This document shows positions 8,895 through 13,061 of a stretch of 13,061 nucleotides of DNA, piece after piece. This stretch comes from an uncultured Peptoniphilus sp. (GTDB lineage: Bacteria; Bacillota; Clostridia; Tissierellales; Peptoniphilaceae): assembly GCA_947254665.1 (NCBI GenBank), contig CAMYEJ010000023.1, positions 1 to 13,061 of the forward strand. The letters run 5' to 3'. A program made the position numbers and the translations under genes. Numbering within the stretch: the stretch's first letter is position 1; every line of letters begins with the position of its first letter. The notes under the pieces were generated by a model, which was not told where the DNA came from, ran no database searches, and saw nothing but the letters and a program-made list of their open reading frames with translations.

Positions 8895-10001
8895 TCACAT
8901 CCTTCCTTTTATGAGTATGTCGGTTGCAATTTTAGTAACTTCCACATCTTTTAAATCTATTGCTTCATCTAAAGTTTCGATTCCCATTTCACCTATCGCA
9001 GAGATTCCATCTGATCCGATGAACTTTGGAGCAATGAAAAAATAGAATTTATCTACTAGTTTTTCTTTTAGCATCGATGCATTTAAGCTTCCTCCGCCTT
9101 CCAAAAGTATTGAGGAGATGTTAAAAGTTTTTAATTTATCCATAAGATCTCTTAGATCCACCATTCCATTTTTTTCTTTTGCGATTATTACATTTACATT
9201 TTCCATCGTAGATAGAGTTTCAAATTTTTCTCTATCACAATTTTCTGTAGTTGCAATTATCGCTATATTTTCAAGATCCTTTGAGAGAACTCTCGCCGAT
9301 GGGGAGATTCTAAGTCTTGAATCTACGATTATTCTAGCTGGGCTGTGCGGATACCTTCCCGCTCTTACATTTAATGTGGGATCATCCTTTAAAACAGTGT
9401 TTATGCCAACCATAATAGAATCGCACATTCCCCTAAGTTCGTGGGAGAATTTTCTAGATTCCTCTGAAGTTATCCACTGGGACTCATAAGTCTTTGTAGC
9501 AATCTTTCCGTCAATGGTCATTCCAGATTTTAAAACTACAAATGGTCTATTGTTTTTTATATAGGTAAAGTATCTTTCGTTTAGCTTTTCGCATTCTTCT
9601 TTTAGAACTCCTACTTCAACTTCGATACCTGCATTTCTTAATCTTTCTATCCCTCTTCCCGATACTTTTTCAAATGGGTCGCAGTTTCCGATGACAACTC
9701 TTGCTATCTTCTCTTCTATGATTTTATCTGCACATGGCGGAGTCTTTCCATAGTGGGAGCAGGGCTCTAGATTTACATAGAGGGTAGCGCCTTCTGGACT
9801 CTCTCCCCTTTCTTTAGTATCATTAATAGCATTTACTTCAGCATGGCAAGATCCGAAGACTTTGTGGTAGCCCTCACCAATTATTTTTTTATCCTTTACG
9901 ATGACACATCCGACAAGGGGGTTTGTCTTTGTGGCACCGATACCATTTTTTGCAAGCTCTATTGCCCTACTCATGAAATATTTATCGTCTAAGTTTTTCA
10001 T
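8895..10001 (-). CDS. ribD: Bifunctional pyrimidine deaminase / reductase of riboflavin synthesis
   Basis: This 368-residue enzyme deaminates diaminohydroxyphosphoribosylaminopyrimidine and then reduces the ribose with NADPH. Residues 1-145 are the deaminase, with TNPLVGCVIV (26-35), zinc ligand His53 in HAEV and PCSHYGKTPPC (80-90). Residues from about 150 to 368 are the reductase, with KSGMTIDGKIAT, the SDSIMVGINT-type stretch (here CDSIMVGINTVLKDDP) and the LEGGGSLNASML loop. I start at ATG 10001, which has AGGAGAAG just upstream and gives the normal N-terminus. An in-frame ATG at 10031 lies inside the riboswitch terminator and would add ten unrelated residues. It is the first gene of the rib operon. 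Its TGA overlaps a GTG (8896-8898) that may be a remnant or the real start signal of ribE. Confidence 0.96.
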   Translation of the reverse strand: MKNLDDKYFMSRAIELAKNGIGATKTNPLVGCVIVKDKKIIGEGYHKVFGSCHAEVNAINDTKERGESPEGATLYVNLEPCSHYGKTPPCADKIIEEKIARVVIGNCDPFEKVSGRGIERLRNAGIEVEVGVLKEECEKLNERYFTYIKNNRPFVVLKSGMTIDGKIATKTYESQWITSEESRKFSHELRGMCDSIMVGINTVLKDDPTLNVRAGRYPHSPARIIVDSRLRISPSARVLSKDLENIAIIATTENCDREKFETLSTMENVNVIIAKEKNGMVDLRDLMDKLKTFNISSILLEGGGSLNASMLKEKLVDKFYFFIAPKFIGSDGISAIGEMGIETLDEAIDLKDVEVTKIATDILIKGRM

Positions 10002-10016
10002 CTCTTCTCCTAAAAT

Positions 10017-10042
10017 AAAAAAAGAACCCATTTCAGGGTTCT
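10017..10042 (-). terminator. FMN riboswitch expression-platform terminator
   Basis: On the minus strand AGAACCC (10036-10042) pairs with GGGTTCT (10023-10029) over a 6-base loop, followed by seven T residues (the T tract read from 10023 to 10017). It lies between the aptamer and the ribD ribosome site, where it would stop transcription when FMN is bound. Confidence 0.9.
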
Positions 10043-10058
10043 AGTACACAAAAAAATC

Positions 10059-10160
10059 TCTTCTTTCATCCAGACTATACTGTCGGTATTGGAATTTCAC
10101 CAATTCAGCTTGCGCTCGCGGACTTTACCGCCGGTGGGGAATTTCGCCCCGCCCTGAAGA
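10059..10160 (-). promoter_or_regulatory. FMN riboswitch (RFN element)
   Basis: The minus strand carries the highly conserved RFN core: GGGGCGAAATTCCCC, then ACCGGCGGTAAAGTC and CGCGAGCG, then GGTGAAATTCCAATACCGAC, then AGTCTGGATG. The closing helix P1 pairs TCTTC at the 5' end (10156-10160) with GAAGA at the 3' end (10059-10063). It should shut off the ribD-ribE-ribBA-ribH operon when FMN is plentiful, through the terminator just downstream. Confidence 0.97.
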
Positions 10161-10180
10161 CATAAAATATATTTAGTTCT

Positions 10181-10207
10181 AATTTCATGATATCAGTAAA
10201 TGAAATT
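10181..10207. repeat. 8-bp inverted repeat overlapping the rib promoter
   Basis: AATTTCAT (10181-10188) and ATGAAATT (10200-10207) are perfect inverted arms with 11 bases between them. They overlap the -10 box and sit just inside the -35 box of the rib promoter. A further GAAATTTC palindrome lies at 10217-10224. This could be an operator, though AT-rich repeats of this size also arise by chance. Confidence 0.35.
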
Positions 10208-10214
10208 TTGTCAA
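10187..10214 (-). promoter_or_regulatory. Promoter of the riboflavin operon
   Basis: On the minus strand there is consensus TTGACA (10209-10214), a 16-bp spacer and TATCAT (10187-10192) with an extended TGA before it. Transcription should begin near 10180, about 20 bases before the riboswitch aptamer. Confidence 0.82.
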
Positions 10215-10276
10215 TGGAAATTTCAAAAATATTTTTTTTAATATTAACGAATACTTTATCCCAAAAAAAATAATTG

Positions 10277-10285
10277 TGCTATAAT
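10277..10285 (+). promoter_or_regulatory. Extended -10 promoter of aspA
   Basis: TGCTATAAT is an extended -10 box with a perfect TATAAT (10280-10285). No good -35 box is seen at 17 bases. Transcription should begin near 10292, leaving a leader of about 11 bases that is little more than the GAGGTG ribosome site (10292-10297). Confidence 0.7.
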
Positions 10286-10302
10286 TGTCTTGAGGTGAAA
10301 AA

Positions 10303-11727
10303 ATGAAATATAGAATAGAACATGATAGTGTCGGAGACAAACAAGTACCAGTTGAAGCCTACTACGGAGTTCAATCTCTAAGAGGAGCTGAAAACTTTAA
10401 AATATCTGACAAAACTCTACATCCTGCAATGGTTAAAAACCTTGCTCTAGTTAAGAAAGCCTGCGCAATTGTAAATAACAAATGTGGAATCCTAAGCGAC
10501 GATGTTTGCAAGGCAATAGTATATGCTTGCGACGAAATCCTAGCTGGTAAATATTTGGAAGAATTCTTGACCGATATGGTTCAAGGTGGTGCAGGAACTT
10601 CTGCAAACATGAATGCCAACGAAGTTATCGCAAATATCGGTAACGAATACTTAGGTGGTGGACTTGGAACATACGAACACGTACATCCAAACGACCATGT
10701 AAACATGGGACAAAGTACAAACGACGTATATCCATCAGCCGGTAAACTAGGAGCTCTAGATTTAATTCAAGATGCAATAAAGGAATTAAACAGACTTTAT
10801 AATGCACTTATGAATAAATCTGACGAATTCTCAACTATCTTAAAGATGGGTAGAACTCAACTTCAAGACGCAGTTCCTATGACTCTTGGACAAGAATTCC
10901 ACGCTTACGCATCAGTTATTAGACGTGACATAAATAGAATTGAACACGCCTCTCACGCAATCAAAGTGCTTAACATGGGTGGATCTGCAATAGGTACAGG
11001 TATCAACGTAGATAGAAACTACTTCGATATGATCGTACCAGAAATTGCAAAACTTACTGGATATGAACTAGAACAAGCTCCAGACTTAATCGATGGAACT
11101 CACAACCTAGATGGACTTGTAGAACTTTCTTCAGCACTTAAGACCTGTGCAGTTAACCTTTCAAAAATTTCAAACGACTTAAGACTTATGGGATCTGGTC
11201 CAAAAACCATGATTGCAGACATTATTCTACCTCCAAAACAAAATGGATCTTCCATCATGCCTGGAAAGGTAAACCCTGTAATCCCAGAAGTTGTAAACCA
11301 AGTTGCATTTAAAGTAATCGGAAATGATGTTACTATTTCAATGTGTGCTGAAGGTGGACAACTTGAACTAAACGCATTTGAACCAGTACTTTTCTATTCA
11401 CTATATGAATCTATAGAATTTATAACTCATGGAGTAGAAACTCTAGTAGACAATTGTATCGTAGATATAAAACCAAATCTAGAAGTACTTAAGAAAGATC
11501 TTGAAACTTCTGTAGGAACTATCACAGCATTCGTTCCACATATTGGATATCAAGTATCAGCAGATATTGCAAAAGAATCTCTAAGAACTGGTATTCCAAT
11601 TAGAAAGCTTATCCTAGATAAGAATCTTTTGACAGAAGAAGAAATAAACGAAATATTCGATCCACAAGCAATGACTAAACCAGGTATTGCTGCAGAATAT
11701 TTAATAAAACAAAAACATAACAAATAA
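10303..11727 (+). CDS. aspA: Aspartate ammonia-lyase (aspartase)
   Basis: This 474-residue cytoplasmic enzyme reversibly splits aspartate into fumarate and ammonia, feeding aspartate catabolism or fumarate supply in an anaerobe. It belongs to the aspartase/fumarase superfamily: GAGTSANMNANEV at 97-108, GQSTNDVYPSA at 136-146, GRTQLQDAVPMTLGQEF at 183-199, and the mobile catalytic loop GSSIMPGKVNPVIPEVVNQ at 315-333 with Lys322. GRTQLQDA, rather than the GRTHLQDA usual in class II fumarase, together with VIPEVVNQV and the 474-residue length, points to aspartase over fumarase. The ATG has GAGGTG 5 bases upstream. The gene appears to be transcribed alone: it is divergent from the rib operon and closed by a strong terminator before the L10 leader. 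Confidence is high for the family and good for aspartase. Confidence 0.93.
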   Translation: MKYRIEHDSVGDKQVPVEAYYGVQSLRGAENFKISDKTLHPAMVKNLALVKKACAIVNNKCGILSDDVCKAIVYACDEILAGKYLEEFLTDMVQGGAGTSANMNANEVIANIGNEYLGGGLGTYEHVHPNDHVNMGQSTNDVYPSAGKLGALDLIQDAIKELNRLYNALMNKSDEFSTILKMGRTQLQDAVPMTLGQEFHAYASVIRRDINRIEHASHAIKVLNMGGSAIGTGINVDRNYFDMIVPEIAKLTGYELEQAPDLIDGTHNLDGLVELSSALKTCAVNLSKISNDLRLMGSGPKTMIADIILPPKQNGSSIMPGKVNPVIPEVVNQVAFKVIGNDVTISMCAEGGQLELNAFEPVLFYSLYESIEFITHGVETLVDNCIVDIKPNLEVLKKDLETSVGTITAFVPHIGYQVSADIAKESLRTGIPIRKLILDKNLLTEEEINEIFDPQAMTKPGIAAEYLIKQKHNK

Positions 11728-11739
11728 AGATAAAATTAT

Positions 11740-11771
11740 AGACCTTAGTTTTAAAAACTAGGGTCTTTTTA
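11740..11771 (+). terminator. Intrinsic terminator of aspA
   Basis: AGACCTTAGTTT pairs with AAACTAGGGTCT (one G-U pair) in a long stem with a small loop and is followed by TTTTT (11766-11770). It separates aspA from the rplJ promoter 20 bases further on. Confidence 0.9.
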
Positions 11772-11791
11772 TATAAAATCTCAAAAATATC

Positions 11792-11820
11792 TTGACATTA
11801 CTATTTTCACAATATATAAT
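11792..11820 (+). promoter_or_regulatory. Consensus promoter of rplJ-rplL
   Basis: A fully consensus promoter is present: TTGACA (11792-11797), exactly 17 bases, TATAAT (11815-11820). Transcription should begin near 11827. It is the strongest-looking promoter in the window, as expected for ribosomal protein genes, and shows that rplJL is not dependent on read-through from upstream. Confidence 0.93.
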
Positions 11821-11826
11821 ATCTAT

Positions 11827-11936
11827 GTTAAAGCCAAAGACAGCAGGTGCAACAGCTTAAATATCCTGCCGAGGTTCGAAAAACATTATTTTTTAATGAT
11901 CGGATTTACGTCTCACGGCTTTAGTGAGATTTTTTT
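11827..11936 (+). promoter_or_regulatory. Ribosomal protein L10 leader with attenuator
   Basis: The 5' leader carries the conserved L10-binding pattern: AAGCCAAAGACAGCAGG followed by CCTGCCGAGG, with GCAGG (11843-11847) pairing CCTGC (11865-11869) around a kinked internal region. In this family the L10-L12 complex binds the leader and lowers rplJL expression. TAAAGCC near the 5' end (11829-11835) is perfectly complementary to GGCTTTA (11917-11923), the loop of the downstream attenuator hairpin. This gives an obvious switch between read-through and termination. Confidence 0.88.
11911..11936 (+). terminator. Attenuator terminator in the L10 leader
   Basis: TCTCAC (11911-11916) pairs with GTGAGA (11924-11929) over the loop GGCTTTA, followed by seven T residues. 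It sits 18 bases before the rplJ start and would stop transcription before rplJ when the leader's 5' end is not paired with the loop. Confidence 0.87.
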
Positions 11937-11953
11937 ATTTTGGGGGTGAAAGA

Positions 11954-12490
11954 GTGAGAGAACAAGTACTAAGCCAAAAACAAGCCCAAGTAGATGAAAT
12001 TAAAGAAAAAATTGAAGCTGCTAAGAGTATCGTTCTTATGAACTACCACGGACTTAACGTAGGAGAAGTTACTGATTTAAGAGATAAATTCAGAGCAGAA
12101 CAAGTTGAATACAAAGTATACAAGAATACTTTGATGAAGAGAGCATTTACTGAGCTTGGATACGAAGGATTAGACGAAATTTTAAAAGGACCATCTTCTA
12201 TTGCATTCTCAATGGCAGACGCAGTACCAGCTGCTAAGATCGCATCTGAATTTGCAAAAGATCATGAAGCTTTAGAAATTAAATCAGGTATACTAGATGG
12301 TAAAGTTATATCAACTGATATGATTGAATCTCTAGCAAAACTTCCATCAAGAGAAGTTCTTATCGCACAAGTACTTGGTGGATTAAACGCACCAATCCAA
12401 GGATTAGCAAATGTACTAAATGGTACAATAAGAGGACTAGCCGTAGTATTAAATGCTATTGCTGAAAAGAAAGCACAAGAAGCAGCTTAA
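11954..12490 (+). CDS. rplJ: 50S ribosomal protein L10
   Basis: This 178-residue protein anchors the L7/L12 dimers to 23S rRNA to form the ribosomal stalk that recruits translation GTPases. The N-terminal RNA-binding domain shows VDEIKEKIEAAKSIVLMNYHGLNVGEVTDLR and YKVYKNTLMKRAF. The C-terminal helix (about 145-178, GLANVLNGTIRGLAVVLNAIAEKK) is the L12 docking helix. I start at GTG 11954, which has GGGGTG 5 bases upstream and gives the normal MREQVLSQKQ-type N-terminus. A GTG at 11924 in the same frame lies in the 3' arm of the attenuator hairpin and would add ten residues read through the T tract, so it is rejected. Expression should be autoregulated through the L10 leader. rplK and rplA, usually just upstream, are absent; aspA is there instead. 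Confidence 0.97.
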   Translation: MREQVLSQKQAQVDEIKEKIEAAKSIVLMNYHGLNVGEVTDLRDKFRAEQVEYKVYKNTLMKRAFTELGYEGLDEILKGPSSIAFSMADAVPAAKIASEFAKDHEALEIKSGILDGKVISTDMIESLAKLPSREVLIAQVLGGLNAPIQGLANVLNGTIRGLAVVLNAIAEKKAQEAA

Positions 12491-12545
12491 TGCTTCAAAT
12501 AAAAAAGATTAAAAAATATTTTAAAAACATTTAGGAGGAAATATA

Positions 12546-12926
12546 ATGTCAGAAAAAGTACAAGCACTTATTGAAGAAATCAAAACACTTACAGTTATCG
12601 AGCTTTCAGAAGTAGTTAAAGCTCTTGAAGAAGAATTCGGAGTATCAGCAGCAGCTCCAGCAGCAGTTGCAGTAGCAGGTCCAGCAGTAGCAGGCCCAGC
12701 AGCAGCTGAAGAAAAAACAGACGTTGACGTAATTCTTGAATCAGCAGGTGGAGAAAAAGTTAAGGTTATCAAAGTTGTTAAAGATATCACTGGACTAGGA
12801 CTAAAAGAAGCTAAAGCTCTTGTAGACGAAGCTCCAAAAGCTATCAAAGAAGGAATCCCAGCAGACCAAGCAGAAGAACTAAAAGCTAAACTTGAAGAAG
12901 CTGGAGCAACTGTAACAGTAAAATAA
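12546..12926 (+). CDS. rplL: 50S ribosomal protein L7/L12
   Basis: This 126-residue acidic stalk protein is present in several copies per ribosome and contacts translation factors. Residues 1-32 are the dimerising N-terminal domain that binds L10 ([30 protein letters not shown]). Residues 33-58 are the flexible Ala/Pro/Gly hinge, with the near-repeat [12 protein letters not shown]. Residues 59-126 are the factor-binding C-terminal domain, with [24 protein letters not shown]. The ATG has a perfect AGGAGG at 12533-12538. It follows rplJ by 55 bases with no promoter or terminator between, so the two form one operon; its stronger ribosome site fits the higher dose of L12 than L10. A terminator follows at once. 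rpoB, the usual next gene, does not follow within the window. Confidence 0.98.
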   Translation: MSEKVQALIEEIKTLTVIELSEVVKALEEEFGVSAAAPAAVAVAGPAVAGPAAAEEKTDVDVILESAGGEKVKVIKVVKDITGLGLKEAKALVDEAPKAIKEGIPADQAEELKAKLEEAGATVTVK

Positions 12927-12932
12927 TGATTT

Positions 12933-12960
12933 AAAGACAGGTTTTACCTGTCTTTTTTTT
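12933..12960 (+). terminator. Strong terminator after rplL
   Basis: AAAGACAGGT (12933-12942) and ACCTGTCTTT (12946-12955) form a perfect 10-bp stem with a TTT loop and run into a T tract to 12960. It ends the rplJL operon. Confidence 0.95.
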
Positions 12961-13006
12961 ATGTCCATATAAAAATTTTCCATAATTTAAAAAAACCATA
13001 GATATT

Positions 13007-13061
13007 TGAACTGACCCCCAAAAGTTGGACTAACAAACCAACTTAAGGAGGTCAGTTTTTT
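13007..13061 (+). mobile_element. Left end of a probable IS3-family (IS150-type) insertion sequence, cut by the window end
   Basis: TGAACTGACCCCC followed by AAAAGTTGGAC resembles the terminal inverted repeat of IS150-group IS3 elements, which start with TG. About 40 bases on, AAGGAGG (13045-13051) would be the ribosome site of the first transposase frame, whose start lies beyond the window. AACTGACC (13009-13016) with GGTCAGTT (13050-13057), and AAGTTGG (13022-13028) with CCAACTT (13038-13044), form a long hairpin that buries this ribosome site and ends in T residues. Neither the transposase nor the target duplication can be seen, so this rests on motif recognition only. A large stand-alone terminator is the alternative. 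Confidence 0.6.

Noticed and set aside
10002..10031. In-frame ATG at 10031 that would lengthen RibD by 10 residues
   Set aside because: It lies in the loop of the riboswitch terminator; the ATG at 10001 has its own ribosome site and the family's usual start.
11924..11953. GTG at 11924 as the rplJ start
   Set aside because: It is the 3' arm of the leader attenuator and reads through the T tract; the GTG at 11954 follows GGGGTG and fits the L10 N-terminus.
12521..12847. Minus-strand open frame of 108 codons over rplL
   Set aside because: It is an antisense reflection of the Ala-rich rplL codons with no ribosome site; the same holds for the other long frames opposite tyrS, pyrC, ribBA and the ABC gene.

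Overview
The window reads as chromosomal DNA of an AT-rich Gram-positive anaerobe of the Bacillota, most likely Clostridia/Tissierellia-like (for example a Peptoniphilus or Anaerococcus relative). The reasons are AGGAGG-type ribosome binding sites, near-consensus TTGACA/TATAAT promoters, a T-box leader on tyrS, an FMN riboswitch on a ribD-ribE-ribBA-ribH operon, an L10 leader with its own attenuator, and a CytX-type permease. The genus is inference only.

Layout. (1) 1-1740: a half-size ABC exporter on the + strand, ending at its own terminator. (2) 1703-3782: a CytX-like pyrimidine (HMP/cytosine) permease on the minus strand, divergent from a Crp/Fnr-family regulator on the + strand. (3) 3759-6462, minus strand: tyrS behind a compact tyrosine T-box, with pyrC joined to it by an ATGA stop/start overlap. 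(4) 6529-10214, minus strand: the riboflavin operon ribD-ribE-ribBA-ribH behind an FMN riboswitch and terminator. I see no terminator between ribH and the tyrS promoter. (5) 10277-11771: aspartate ammonia-lyase aspA on the + strand, from an extended -10 promoter. (6) 11792-12960: consensus promoter, L10 leader, rplJ and rplL, then a strong terminator. (7) 13007-13061: the outer end of what looks like an IS3-family (IS150-type) insertion sequence, cut off by the end of the window.

How the genes work together. The rib genes encode the GTP and ribulose-5-phosphate branches (RibBA), the deaminase/reductase (RibD), lumazine synthase (RibH) and riboflavin synthase (RibE), controlled by FMN. tyrS and pyrC share one leader, so tyrosyl-tRNA charging should also set dihydroorotase expression. 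rplJ and rplL build the ribosomal stalk and appear autoregulated through the leader.

I found no unknown multi-gene system. The points most worth a second look are: riboflavin synthase, whose only start at the family's conserved position is ATT; the very short stem I of the tyrS T-box and its control of pyrC; the 7-bp pairing between the 5' end of the L10 leader and the loop of its attenuator; and rplJL standing apart from both rplKA and rpoBC, next to an IS end.
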